Part shown: positions 24,661 through 35,429 of the stretch, in pieces | Layout: each line of letters opens with the position of its first letter | Numbering within the stretch: the stretch's first letter is position 1 | From: Inia geoffrensis | Lineage: Eukaryota > Chordata > Mammalia > Artiodactyla > Iniidae | Assembly: GCA_036417435.1 (NCBI GenBank) | Contig: CM070901.1 | Span: 62,306,501 to 62,370,500 of the forward strand | DNA length: 64,000 nucleotides | Reading direction: 5' to 3' | Position numbers and translations under genes: made by a program | Notes under the pieces: generated by a model | Database searches by the model: none | Told to the model about the DNA's origin: nothing | The model's input: only the letters and a program-made list of their open reading frames with translations

Positions 24661-25688
24661 CTGAAACCAGAAGGGGAAAATATCAGAACCTCCATCTCTC
24701 CAAGCACAATTTCCTCTAAACATTGGTTGAAGATTTCTCCAAAAACTGAGAGACAAAATGAGTTTTCTTGTTTTCATTGACTATGGTCTCAGTGGTCTCT
24801 AACAAAATATTCATGCAGTGTATTTTTCCCCATTAAACCCTTCCAGGGATCTTGGATAGTAATAGGTGGGTTTTGGAAGTTTTTTGTCTTTTCCTAAATC
24901 CTGTACTTTGGCCATGAAATTAATTCTCAATTAGGATCTAGTCTCATTTTGGTAAATCGGTGGTGAGGAATATGCTATGTGAATTGTCCAGGCAAGTTAT
25001 TTAGATATGTGTGACAGTAATTTGATTTTAAATATTAATGAAATGCAATTCTTGGTTCAGCTTCTGAAACCAAAATTACTGGATAACTGACTGTTCTTAG
25101 GATAAAGGCTTTGGCTCATAGAGAACACGCTGTGACCTTCACATTGTAGATTCTCAATAGATATATGCTGAATAGAAATAAATTACATTCCCAGCCCCAG
25201 TGGTTGAGAAGAATTTTCCATTAAGAAGATTTGGTGCAACCCACAAGCTTCTGACCTCACATCGGAATTTTAATTGGATTCTGTAATTGTTTGCTATCTC
25301 ATTTCTCACACTGGTTTATCTTCTCAACACCTTAAAAGGGTGAAACAATCCTTCCATTTCATCACACATATATTCACATGCTTTACATCTCTAAGGCTAT
25401 GGTAAGACATAAATTTATAATTGTATGTTGTATTTAGTGTTCCATGAACTTTAAACAAAATTCTGAATTTTCCAAGTTAGACCATCCTCTATCCATTCCA
25501 TTCCATAAATATTCCGTAAGGGATATTTATGCTTGGTTAAGAGGAAATTAAAAAGTTGATTATTTGAGATCCCATCCAGGCAAATAGACTCAGAGTCTAT
25601 CATAAGAAAAACATGACGAATACTTGAAAGACAAACAGCTCCACCTAAACACTTCCAATTGACTTTCATCAAGAAGCAAGCTTCTCAC

Positions 25689-25761
25689 TCTTTTTCAAGT
25701 TTTTTTCTCTTCTTTCTTATGTCAGCCATCATTCCACTCACTGAGGGTAATTTGTTCAATC
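25689..25761 (-). pseudogene. FMO pseudogene 1, exon 8
   Basis: 73 bp, exactly the family size; acceptor TTTCCTAG, donor GTGAGA. Open: LNKLPSVSGMMADIRKKRKK (family: LPSMEDMMNDINEKMEKK). Confidence 0.92.
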
Positions 25762-26009
25762 CTAGGAAAGAAATGTCAAATGTGAACATGGTTTTCTTAT
25801 TGAAAAGGTGTGGTTTCAGGAAGAAATGGGTACTGTGAGTGTCAATTTGGTAGAGAGCATCATGAGTGAGGTAACACAGGAGTGGGGGAGATGGATTCAG
25901 GAGTTGCTTTGCAATGCCCTCCATTCATTGTTTTATCAGGTGCACGTGACTTACAGACGCAAAGATGTGTGTTTAATGAGTTCACTAGCAGACCTCAAAG
26001 CTCATGAAG

Positions 26010-26198
26010 GGGCTTCCCTAGTGGCGCAGTGGTTGGGAGTCCGCCTGCCCATGCAGGGGACACGGGTTCGTGCCCCGGTCCGGGAAGATCCCACATGCCG
26101 CGGAGCGGCTGGGCCCGTGAGCCATGACTGCTGAGCCTGCGCATCCGGAGCACAGTCCGTGGCGGAAGAGGCCGCAACGGTGAGAGGCCCGCGTACCA

Positions 26199-26232
<34 letters not shown>
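26010..26232 (+). mobile_element. CHR-type SINE with target-site duplication
   Basis: tRNA-derived head (GGCTTCCCTAGTGGCGCAGT), body and a long A-tail, flanked by AAAGCTCATGAAG at 25997-26009 and 26233-26245. It lies in an intron of FMO pseudogene 1, opposite to the gene. The tail is unbroken, so it is young. Confidence 0.96.
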
Positions 26233-26238
<6 letters not shown>

Positions 26239-26714
26239 CATGAAGAAGGATGGACTGAGGGAGTTGCATCCCATGACAAGACACAGGGTAGTGTGTGTGT
26301 AGTCCCATTACTGGAGTATTCACTCTGGCTCTCCTTTAAATAGCGAGTTACACTTGTTCAGTTATGTTATCCCTTAGTTTTCTAATACATATTGTATTAT
26401 AGCTACTAATGGTGACTCAGTATCTCCTGATTGTTTTCATTGGATAGAGATGTCTCCTTAATTTCCCATCTTAACTCATGGAAGACACTTTCCTATATCT
26501 TCATTTCTTTGATGGATGATATCCTACATTTTGAGAAACAGAATAGTCTAGGAAAATATGCAAAACGTTTTAAAGGAGAAGCAAACAAATGAGCAGAATT
26601 ATTATAACGTGATTGACATCATTTCACTAAGGTAGGTTTGAATCTGTCTTCATCACTTTATTCTTAGCCTTAGAATTAATGATATAATAAAGAATAATAA
26701 TAAAGAATTTCAAC

Positions 26715-26950
26715 CACAATGGCTAATCTTCATTCATTCAATCAATATTTATTGAATGCCTACAAAAGTCAGGTGCTTAATTGTTCATTCTTACCACTCT
26801 GCAAAGTACACGTAAGTATTCCCATTTTTATAACTGAGGGAATTGTGGGGTCAAGTAATATGTCAAGGCCATGCATTCAGTACATGGAGGAACAGGGTTT
26901 TAATCCCCAGTTCATCTGATTACAAAGCTCTTGCTCTATTAATTGTGCTG
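26715..26950 (-). repeat. MIR SINE (antisense)
   Basis: 'ttataactgagggaattgtg', 'caaggccatgcattcagtac' and 'acagggttttaatccccag' follow the MIR core in reverse. Lies between exons 8 and 6 of FMO pseudogene 1, where exon 7 should be. Confidence 0.7.
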
Positions 26951-27219
26951 TAGTGCTATTCCAGTTACTTTATGACTCTGCCATAATTTTCATAATTCAC
27001 ATAATTCACAGTTCATAATTCTGTGACTCTGCTTGTCCTTTTTATATTTTGAACTTGAGAGAATAACATTCCAGGCAGAAGAAACACCAAGTCCACAAGC
27101 AGGAATGACCATGACTTATTCCTGGGAGGTGATAGGTCCATTCTTTTAATTCACATACTTGCTACCTGTATAATAATGAACACACAGACGGGCTCAGAAA
27201 ATACTTGTTGACTCATTAC

Positions 27220-27890
27220 TCTTGACACTGTTGACCATTCTCTTCTTGAAATTTTCCCCTTCTTATTCCCTGTCCTTACTATTGATTCTCTTACTCCTTC
27301 ACTTGTAATTTCTTTCTCGGTGCTTTTAAGGGCTACTCTTCTTCAGATTCCTCTTTAACATTTGGGATTCCTTAGCTTCTGACCTAGAACCTCTCCCCCA
27401 GAACCACAACCAACCCAGATTATTGTTTCTTAAGGCAGCATGAGAAGAAGGGTGTGTGTGCACGTGCACGCAAAGGAGAATAACAGAAGTACCTGTTCAA
27501 ACTTTGCCAGTCTCCTTCTTCCTAACCCTGACAACCACATACTCCATCACTGAGACTCTGATATACATCTTCAGGGCTGATGACTCCAAGCCTAATCTCT
27601 GCTTTGATTTTCAGAATCATCTATCCTAATGCTTACCATGTATCTCTGTTAGGATACCTCACAAGTATCCCAAACAGTTTTCTAAAGCTTAAGTCATCAG
27701 CAAGCCTCCTAAAAACTTCCAAAGCTGCTTTCCTCCTGAATTATTTACTATTGTAGGATGGTACACTCTCTACTCAATCATTCAAGCTAGAAATTGGATG
27801 TCAGCGTATAATTGTGCCTTTATTTTCTATATTTTATGATGTTTTGACATCTTAAAAAGCTTGTTGGCCAGGGAGAAGGCCGGCCTGTTT
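27220..27890 (+). repeat. L2 LINE fragment
   Basis: 'cttgacactgttgaccattc', then 'ctgatgactccaagcctaat' and 'acctcacaagtatcccaaac' fit the L2 ORF region, strongly diverged. Confidence 0.6.
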
Positions 27891-27906
27891 TAAAGATAGC
27901 AAAGAG

Positions 27907-28104
27907 AGCTTCCCTGGTGGTGCAGTGGTTGAGAGTCCACCTGCCGATGCAGGGGACACGAGTTCGTGCCCCGGTCTGGGAGGATCTTACATGCCGCGGA
28001 GCGGCTGGGCCTGTGAGCCATGGCCACTGAGCCTGCGCTCCGCAACGGGAGAGGCCACAACAGTGAGAGGCCCGCGTACTGCAAAAAAAAAAAAAAAAAA
28101 AAAA
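27907..28104 (+). mobile_element. CHR-type SINE
   Basis: Complete element with A-tail; short direct repeat AAAGAG on both sides. Lies between exons 8 and 6 of FMO pseudogene 1. Confidence 0.94.
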
Positions 28105-28137
28105 AAAGAGCTCTGCCAGGAGCATGTCTTTCATATG

Positions 28138-28580
28138 TGAACCAGCCAAGCCCAAGTCTATAGCCCCAAACAATTCTCCCAAATCTGTAGCCCCAACAAG
28201 CTACTTATCTAACTCTCATAACCCAACCCAATATTTCTCCTGCCCTAAATCATCCCAGGGCTAGGAACCAGGCAGATCTCTATAGATTAAAGCCCATGGG
28301 AATTATTCAAACTAGCCAATCCTAAACTGTTTACAATGCCCTGCTTTGCTTGTCCCACAGAAACCCCAGTAAAGGCTCTGGCCTCAGCTTTTCTCTTCTT
28401 CCTGTTTCTGCCTGAACAAACCCAGTGCTCCCGTGTGGCCCTGCACGGCCTGGCATGTCTCTTTCTCTTAGGAAATGTAAGTAATACATTCTTCTTTCAG
28501 TGGCATTGACCTCTCTGTGTTGTCGCTCAATCACCTCCAAAAACTAAAATCCCATGAGTATAATTTTAATATAGTTAGAA
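28138..28580. repeat. Possible LTR-like remnant
   Basis: A CT- and CC-rich stretch with an AGTAAA-like signal near 28371 and a 'cattgacctctctgtgttg' end looks like a solo LTR of an ERV1-like element. I cannot name the family, and no duplication was found at its edges. Confidence 0.35.
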
Positions 28581-28594
28581 AGTTAATAACATAA

Positions 28595-28710
28595 TAAAAC
28601 AATAGAAAATTGTTGAGCATTTACTATGTGCTGGGTCCTAGTATAAATGATTAACATTCTCCTAAGATAGGTGAAGTCTATTTTCAAGGTGGTAAAACTG
28701 AGCTCTAAAT
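28595..28710 (-). repeat. MIR fragment (antisense)
   Basis: 'gttgagcatttactatgtgctgggt' and 'ggtaaaactgagctc' match the MIR 3' half in reverse. Confidence 0.5.
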
Positions 28711-28788
28711 CTTCCTTATGTTCCAAGTTTGACCTGCTGACCCCAAAAGGCAGGAGCAAAATTATTTTCAAAAAATCCTAGAACATAC

Positions 28789-28988
28789 CTGTGTTGAGGC
28801 AGCAAACCATAAATGTCATGGTTAAAGCGAGCATTTAGTTTATTCTCTGCCCATCTGTTGATTAAGAATGTAGGGTAAACTTGGTTGACAACAGAGTTAA
28901 AATGAGTGAAGAGAACAATGTCCATGGGCATCCCATAATCCCATACCCAGTTCCAAATCCATGCACCACACCTTGTGCTGAGAAATAC
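28789..28988 (-). pseudogene. FMO pseudogene 1, exon 6
   Basis: 200 bp, exactly the family size; acceptor CTCTCCTAG, donor CAG/GTATGT. Open throughout: VFLSTRCGAWIWNWVWDYG to KLNARFNHDIYGLLPQH. Closest in my recollection to the FMO5 type (VFLSTRRGAWILNRV). Confidence 0.95.
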
Positions 28989-29818
28989 CTAGGAGAGAAT
29001 GCAAATAAATGCACAATAGATGCTTCCCAATATAACAGTTTACTTTCATAGGATCATTTTCTCACTTCTTCAGATATCTCTCATTTGGCTCATGAGAAGA
29101 AATGGATAAGAACTCTCTTGTCTTTTTAGCTTGAAGAGTTCTTCTTTCTCAAGACAGGAAGGCCAATAGATAGCCACATCCATTCCCATGTACAGAAACA
29201 TCTGACTTGTTGCTTATAGCTCTGGAGATCTCCTCAAGCTTTCCTCTGGACCTCACCCACTATCCCTTTTGAACCTTCTCCAAGGCAGTCTTTGATGCCT
29301 GTAATCTCTTAAATTCCAAATTCTGGAAAAACACAATGATGCAAAAGACCAGAGATCAACAAATTGACACAAAAGATCCCATCCATCTTTTGTGTCAGTA
29401 AAGATACTACTGTATTGTAGTATCTAGAACACTTAGTTAATCTGTATCACTATTGAAGGAATTGGAGTTGGAAGACGGTGTCAAGTGTCATGTCAATGAA
29501 AAATATTAAGGGATTTTAAAAATGGTTTTCTGGTAAGTTCATTTTTGTACCTCTTAGCTGAGCTGGTAAAGCCTCCACACTCTGTTAAAAATAAACATTA
29601 TGGAAGTCACTAAAATTTGAAATATTTACTTGTATTCCATTCTCTATTTTTTTTGGAATGGATTAACAAGATGTCTATCGAGGAAACTGCTGAGAGAAGG
29701 TAATTAATCAGTACTGAAGCAGTGTATGAATACACACTACACATATTTCTTGCAATGATCACATCTCAGCAGGTAGTAGGCAGTTTGCATCTCAGGAAAG
29801 AGAATTTAGGCACCAAAC

Positions 29819-29961
29819 CTGTGTGGCTACATGACTGAGCTCAATCGCCAAATCACCTCCAGAATTTCCAATGCCTATCACAATGATTTTCTTGCCGTGA
29901 AATTTCTCTGGACTCTTGTATTCCCAACTGTGGACACACTGACCTTTGAAACTTGTGACTG
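29819..29961 (-). pseudogene. FMO pseudogene 1, exon 5 (FMO fingerprint, NADPH motif)
   Basis: 143 bp, exactly the family size; acceptor TTGCCCACAG, donor CAG/GTTTGG. Fully open: [19 protein letters not shown], then [20 protein letters not shown]. The FxGxxxHxxxY fingerprint and the GxGxSG NADPH site are both intact. Confidence 0.96.
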
Positions 29962-30265
29962 CTGTGGGCAAGAATAGAATTGCTCAAGTATTGACCATTA
30001 TTTTATTTTATTTTTTAACTGCTGGCCTATTCTAAAGCTTATTGCTAAACTCAAATGCTATGCTATTTAAACCTCTCATTTTCTGGTCTACTGTTCCTGG
30101 TCTGTGAACTGTGCTTGCCGAACATTATCAGACAGAATTAATTCTCCTACAGTTCTGCTCTGGACCAAAATTTTATGATCTCAGGTTTACTAGAAATTCA
30201 GATATTTTATTTCTGCCTCCTTTTTACTTGTCTATACCCTGCCAAGCCTTCAAAGAAGAGCTTGG

Positions 30266-30483
30266 GGCTTCCCTGGTGGCACAGTGGTTGAGAATCCGCC
30301 TGCCGATGCAGGGGACACGGGTTCGTGCCCCGGTCTGGGAAGATCCCACATGCCGCGGAGCGCCTGGGCCCATGAGCCATGGCCCATGAGCCTGCACATC
30401 CAGAGATTGTGCTGCGCAAGAGAGAGGCCCCAACAGTGAGAGGCCCGCATACCGCAAAAAAAAAAAAAAAAAAAAAAGAAAAG
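30266..30483 (+). mobile_element. CHR-type SINE with target-site duplication
   Basis: Flanked by AAAGAAGAGCTTGG at 30252-30265 and 30484-30497. Complete head, body and A-tail. Lies in the intron between exons 5 and 4 of FMO pseudogene 1. Confidence 0.96.
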
Positions 30484-30780
30484 AAAGAAGAGCTTGGCTC
30501 CTCCTTAAGTAATATATCTTCTTTATCCATCATCTTTGTTATTTACAAATACGACTCTGACCAAATTCTCTGTCTTGCTTTCCCAGCCTACGCTTCATCC
30601 CTGTCTAGTTTGTTTCCATCTCTTTCTAGGCCCAGTACACCCTTCCTGATAACACTAGCAGTATTCACTCTGCTCTCCTACTAGGGACAAGTGCTCACAG
30701 ACCCTGAAGCTGAGAGGACATAAGAACTTATTATTTTTGTTTAAAAATATGCTGTGACTTAAACAAAAACCTCATATGGC

Positions 30781-30988
30781 GGGCTTCCCTGGTGGCGCAG
30801 TGGTTGAGAGTCCGCCTGCCGATGCAGGGGACATGGGTTCGTACCCCGGTCCGGGAAGATCCCACATGCCGCGGAGCGGCTGGGCCCGTGAGCCATGGCC
30901 GCTGAGCCTGCGCGTCTGGAGCCTGTGCTCCGCAACGGGAGAGGCCACAACAGTGAGAGGCCCGCATACCGCAAAAAAAAAAAAAAAA
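30781..30988 (+). mobile_element. CHR-type SINE with perfect 16-bp target-site duplication
   Basis: Flanked by AAAAACCTCATATGGC at 30765-30780 and 30989-31004. The closest in this window to an unmutated element; likely the youngest. Confidence 0.97.
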
Positions 30989-31279
30989 AAAAACCTCATA
31001 TGGCAAAGCCATAATAGTTGGTTGATTTTGTAGCCTTTCATCTTTTACACAATATTGGGGCATATGCACATGTGGCCTTCATTCTCCTCCTGTGACATTA
31101 AACAGCCCTACTGCAGCCTAATTGTGGCTCATTCCTTGCCCTGTTCCTTTTTCCCTAGAGAATATGCTCCCAAACTTCAGCTTTCCCCTGGAAGCAGTTC
31201 TTTGATCACCTCGTGAACTCCTGGCACAAATCTAAATGTTTCTGAGCTCAATCATTGCCAAGTTCAATTTTCCATTCAA

Positions 31280-31605
31280 GTTCTTTCTTTTTTTTTTTAT
31301 AAGATGTTGGGGGTAAGAGTTTATTAATTCATTTATTTATTCTTGCTATGTTGCATCTTCGTTTCTGTGCAAGGGCTTTCTCTAGTTGTGGCAAGCGGGG
31401 GCCACTCTTCATCGCGGTGCATGGGCCTCTCACTATCGCGGCCTCTCTTGTTGCAGAGCACAGGCTCCAGATGCGCAGGCTCAGTAGTTGTGGCTCACGG
31501 GTCTAGTTGCTCCGCAGAATGTGGGATCCTCCCAGACCAGGGCTCGAACCCGTGTCCACTGCATTAGCAGACAGATTCTCAACCACTGCGCCACCAGGGA
31601 AGCCC
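31280..31605 (-). mobile_element. Longer CHR-type SINE variant (antisense)
   Basis: About 325 bp with an extra 3' segment ('ctttctctagttgtggcaag') compared with the roughly 200-bp copies. Flanked by TTCCATTCAA at 31270-31279 and 31606-31615. Confidence 0.93.
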
Positions 31606-31788
31606 TTCCATTCAATGTCTGACTGCAGCTCTTTAAATTATTTCCCCTCCCCTTGGCCCTACTGAAATTCCTCTCACTCTCTGAAGATAACCTTTTCTTC
31701 TCCTTTGTTATAAAACAATAAAAATCTGAGGTGTGTTCCTCAACATCTATAAGTTACTATGTTTTCATCTATTCTTCCTCTGTCTCCT

Positions 31789-31843
31789 GTGTCCCCTGCA
31801 TGGGCAGGCGGACTCTCAACCACTGCGCCACCAGGGAAGTCCT
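31789..31843 (-). mobile_element. SINE head only (3'-truncated)
   Basis: Only the first 55 or so bases of the SINE (tRNA-like head, from CTTCCCTGGTGGCGCAGTGG to GGGGACAC) remain, with no body or tail. Confidence 0.85.
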
Positions 31844-31869
31844 AAGGTCCTTCTTGATCTGGCGTAACA

Positions 31870-32320
31870 TTCACTCTCTAACATCATCTCCTTCTACTCT
31901 TTCTTCTACTTCCACCACACTGGACCTGTCAGGTACGTACCCACTTCAAGTCCTTTGCACTTTTTTCTTCCTTCTGTACGATCTGCTTTCCTCATATATC
32001 TGCATCACTTCCTCAACTCCTTGGGGGTATTTGTTCAAATGGTCTTTTCTCACTGAAGTCTTATCTGGCCATCTTATCTAATCTTGCATCACAAGTCCTT
32101 CTCCCCAACCACCCATCCCTTTGCCCTCCCCTGGCAATTGTTTCTCTTCATAGTCATCACCTTCCACATATTTATTTCTTTTTGTGTCTCTCTCCATCTA
32201 CTGCTATGTACACTCCTTGGGGACAGAGATTTTGTCTGTTTTATTCTCTGCTAAGTCTCTGGTACACGGTACTCAGTAGATATTTCTTGAATGAATGCTG
32301 AATGAATGAATACAGGAATA
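31870..32320 (+). repeat. L2 LINE 3' end
   Basis: 'caaatggtcttttctcactg', 'tgtacactccttggggacag' and 'ttcttgaatgaatgctgaat' follow the L2 3' end in order. Confidence 0.8.
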
Positions 32321-32329
32321 TTTAAACAT

Positions 32330-33030
32330 CTAATAAGCTAATAACTAATTAACTAATAGACCTCTTTTGACCAATTTTAACTTTATCATCTCATGCACTG
32401 GGAAACAGACACTCAAAGCAATGGAAGTGGAGGGAGTCTAGCATCTCCTTAGACACCAAGGGAATCTCAGGTTCAGCCCTCTTTGAAAAGACCAAGTATA
32501 TATCCTGCTCCTAGAGATAAAGAAGGAGATCTTGTGCAGGTAAATCATTCCTGTACCATTTCTTATATTCAGGGTGCTTAACCTTCCAAATAGTAAACAA
32601 TGGCACTGCAGTCTTTTCTAAGATGTATAGCGACACTAGCACATAGCTATTTATATTCATCATGCTATGCATACAGTTACACATTCAGGAATAAAGCTAA
32701 ATATTAATATATTTTCTATATCTTTGATCTTACTATTTACTCCAAACTATTACCAACACAAAACAATTCCCACATTTTACCTTCCAACTGTGGTAAAATG
32801 TAGCACTTTCCTCTTAAAATAGCCCAGAACTGGTGGTTGTATTAGTAATTTTTATTTTCAATTTTATAATATGTATTATTTGTACGGAACTTGAAAGAAC
32901 ATGCATTTCTTTATAATCAGAAAATATGCTTATTTTGAAACTAAGATGACTCTCAGAATTATAAACTTTCTCCCAAAATAACAATAGCCACTATGATAAA
33001 ACCCCATAACACCAGTGCCTTAGCATTCCG
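32330..33030. other. Intron sequence of FMO pseudogene 1
   Basis: AT-rich, no repeat recognised, up to the exon 4 donor. Confidence 0.5.
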
Positions 33031-33040
33031 TAGGACATAC

Positions 33041-33203
33041 CTGGAAAGTTATGGAGTGGCATGAAGGGATCGGTTTCAAGGCCACTACACGCCATAATCC
33101 CATCAAAGACACAGGATTCCTGCTTCGCTTTGGTCTGGACGACAACATCTCACTGTCCCGTGCAAGAGAAGCCAGAGCGCTTCCTCACGTTGCACAGCTT
33201 CGA
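33041..33203 (-). pseudogene. FMO pseudogene 1, exon 4
   Basis: 163 bp, the family's usual size, with a TTCCCAG acceptor and a GTATGT donor. It reads GFSCTGQ, then TGA replacing the conserved Trp of TGQWDV, then QESCVFDGIMACSG and LHNFPG. The usual GHH after CSG is GLE here. Confidence 0.93.
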
Positions 33204-33633
33204 CTGGGAATGAGACGAACTCAGACTTGTGACCGCTCTTCCCAGCTGCCCTCCTGCCCAAGAACTCTTTGCCTCAACGAATAAGGTTGGTTACAGCTAC
33301 TCTCTTCTGGGCTTTCATTAAAGAGTTCATTTATAACTGGTCTCCCTACCAAGGCATTTTAAAGTAGAGATGTATCTCAGTTTGTTCCAACTGCAGTCCT
33401 GAATGTAGTTAGGGGTGAGCCAACACCGGGTGCACAGTCTGGCATTTCAGCCAATCCACCATACTTTTTTTCCTGAGGAAAGTGAGGAGAGAAGCTCTTG
33501 CCGACTTCTCTGGAGATTTATGTAAAGCTCACCTCCAAGACTAAGTGGATGCTTTACTGCATTTTGCTCTGGCCTGGCTCTTGGCTCTAACAAGAGGGTT
33601 CCATGTATGCTGAGTGGTCTCTGCCCCACTTAC

Positions 33634-33805
33634 CAGAAACCAGATGTGCTTCAAAAGGTGAAAGGGTTTGACGTACATCCGGAGATACTCCATGATTTTG
33701 GAATTGTGCAAGTAGTTGGGAAAATGATCAGAGAAAGGATAATCACTTCAAAGTGTTGCTGGTGGCAGATTTATAGACACTGGCCCTGCCACTTTCAGTC
33801 TTCTC
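33634..33805 (-). pseudogene. FMO pseudogene 1, exon 3
   Basis: Acceptor GGTAG before 33805 and donor CTG/GTAAG at 33633. It reads GRASVYKSATSNTLK, a TGA, then in another frame FSDHFPNYLHNSKIMEYLRM. At 172 bp it is 17 bp short of the usual 189-bp exon, which explains the frame change in the middle. Confidence 0.92.
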
Positions 33806-34413
33806 CTACCAAGAAAATAAAGGACACCTTGATAACTGAAGCCAAGGGGGGATAAGGAAGTATCCTAAGGAACCTGCAAAAAGTTAGAAGACCGGAAGAC
33901 TGAGAATAGAGCTATAATCAGCAACATTTAGAGGCCACGTAGAAAAATATTGAGAAGGAAAATCAGAAAGAAAACAGAGTGAAATCACAGAAGCTAGTGA
34001 CAAGTGTTTTGAAAAGGAGCTGGTTTTTAACATCATTGGATCCCCTTGAGAAGGCAATAAAATTCTTGGCAGAAAGTCCATTCAATTTGTCAACTTTTAT
34101 TGGTAATGGCAGTGACAGCAGTTTTGGGGAAGTGCTGGGATGACCGTCATGTAGTGATGGTGGAGATGAAGGAAGAGGAAGCACACAGTTCTCCTTCAAG
34201 AAGCTAGACCCTGAAAGGAAGAAAGATTGATTGAACATCATTCTTGGGAGGCAGGGAGGAGTGGGATTCAAAGCACATGTGTCAGGTACTGATAAAGATA
34301 GCAACTATTATGCTGGTAGTTGAAGGATAAATCAGTGCTGTAATCCTTGCATTCCTATTTCCCAGATAAGAAAAAAATGTCATTACACATATAGAAACAT
34401 AAGTCTATTTAAA

Positions 34414-34548
34414 CTTATATCTCCACAGCCCTCCAATGACACTGCTTCCTTCAGAACAGATGGGCTCCAGTCCTTCCTCCACACAGACCTAAATGGCGCT
34501 TAATCCACTGACCCCAGCGCCAATCACCGCAATTCTTTCTCCTGGCAT
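34414..34548 (-). pseudogene. FMO pseudogene 1, exon 2 (start codon, FAD motif)
   Basis: Exactly 45 codons from ATG (34546-34548) to the RYK end. It reads ERIAVIGAGVSGLSAI, then TAG where FMOs have Lys, then VCVEEGLEPIC and IGGLWRYK. The GxGxxG FAD-binding motif is intact. After AAG the strand continues TTTAAA, so the expected GT donor appears lost or shifted. Confidence 0.92.
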
Positions 34549-34780
34549 TGTGTCTTGTATCTGGAAACATATTAGTATAAAATCAGATTTTTATTGCCAT
34601 GTAATTTTTTTCTATCATGCAAGATTAGTTTTTTTTTCTAAAATCGCTAGTTAATGCATTTAAGGAATATCCTACCCAAAGCTGTTATGCCTTTCAAAGG
34701 CACGTCGAGTGAGAAAATCCTAGCTCACGTGGGCTTTCTTATTTTTAAGTACGAAGGAGATTGTTTTGGTTTTTCTGTTT

Positions 34781-34784
<4 letters not shown>

Positions 34785-34817
<33 letters not shown>
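34785..34817. repeat. (TG)n microsatellite
   Basis: About 16 TG units directly joined to the poly-T of the next SINE, as is common where a SINE tail has seeded a microsatellite. Confidence 0.95.
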
Positions 34818-34820
<3 letters not shown>

Positions 34821-35024
34821 TTTTTTTTTTTTGTGGTACACGGGCCTCTCACTGTTGTGGCCTCTCCCGTTGTGGAGCACAGGCTCCAGACGCGCAGGCT
34901 CAGCGGCCATGGCTCACGAGCCCAGCTGCTCTGCAGCATGTGGGATCTTCCCAGACTGGGGCACGAACCCATGTCCCCTGCATCAGCAGGCGGACTCTCA
35001 ACCACTGCGCCACCAGGGAAGCCC
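34817..35024 (-). mobile_element. CHR-type SINE (antisense)
   Basis: Poly-T, body and head ending 'ccaccagggaagccc'. Lies just 5' of FMO pseudogene 1 on the gene strand. Confidence 0.95.
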
Positions 35025-35317
35025 TGCCTGCTATTTTTTTTTTTTTTTTTCCCATACAAAGATCACACTATCTTGTTTCTCCAAATGTCTTATGATTTCT
35101 TATTGAAAACTTGACATTTAAGTTATTGTAGTGAGTCTGGATTCTGATTAGTTCCCCTCTCCCATTCCGGGGCTTATTAATATTGCTGGGGGGAGTTGTT
35201 AGTTTATTTGCTTGGTGGCTTGCGTGGACAAATTCTGTGAAGTATATTTTCCCTGCGGTGTGTAACCTCTGATGTCACTGCTCAGATTTTTTTCCCTTCT
35301 TTTATATATATATTTTA

Positions 35318-35425
35318 AAATATTTATTTATTTATTTGGCGGCACCAAGTCTTATTTGCGGCACTCAGGATCTTCATTGCCACGTGCGGGACCTTTTAGT
35401 TGCAGCATGCCAGCTCTTGGGCATA
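35318..35425 (-). mobile_element. Partial SINE of an older CHR-like type (antisense)
   Basis: 'tttatttatttggcggcaccaag', 'tgcggcactcaggatctt' and 'gccacgtgcgggac' match the 3' part of an older artiodactyl/cetacean tRNA-derived SINE. The head is missing. Confidence 0.6.
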
Positions 35426-35429
35426 TGCT

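Larger units (their letters stand above)
24305..34548 (-). pseudogene. FMO pseudogene 1: unprocessed flavin-containing monooxygenase, exons 2-6, 8, 9
   Basis: An intron-bearing FMO gene read from 34548 down to 24305. FMOs use FAD, NADPH and O2 to oxygenate N or S atoms of xenobiotics in the ER membrane. Visible hallmarks: the FAD Rossmann motif IGAGVSG (exon 2), the FMO fingerprint [11 protein letters not shown] and the NADPH motif IGIGNSGGD (exon 5), and a hydrophobic C-terminal anchor (exon 9). Exons 4, 5, 6 and 8 keep exact family lengths and GT/AG boundaries. Lesions: stop in exon 2, apparent loss of its donor, about 17 bp lost in exon 3, Trp to TGA in exon 4, exon 7 not found, about 8 bp lost in exon 9. 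Introns hold three SINEs plus a SINE head, two L2s, MIR and an LTR-like piece. Most like FMO5 in my recollection; a member of the second mammalian FMO cluster (FMO7P-11P, mouse Fmo9/12/13) is the alternative. Confidence 0.93.

Noticed and set aside
25995..26323. Several minus-strand frames of 68-101 codons
   Set aside because: Translation of the SINE and its poly-T (runs of F); the same peptide pieces occur at 28 kb, 30 kb and 31 kb.
28138..28580. FMO exon 7 in this GC-richer stretch
   Set aside because: Reverse translation lacks FATGY, IGLIQP or any exon 7 residue pattern seen in copy 2.
33051..33284. Plus-strand open frame of 77 codons
   Set aside because: It is the antisense of FMO pseudogene 1 exon 4, which explains its apparent non-random content.
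34654..35114. Three overlapping plus-strand frames of 109-150 codons
   Set aside because: They run through the TG repeat and an antisense SINE; the repeated 'CVCVCV' and SINE-derived residues recur in other SINE copies.
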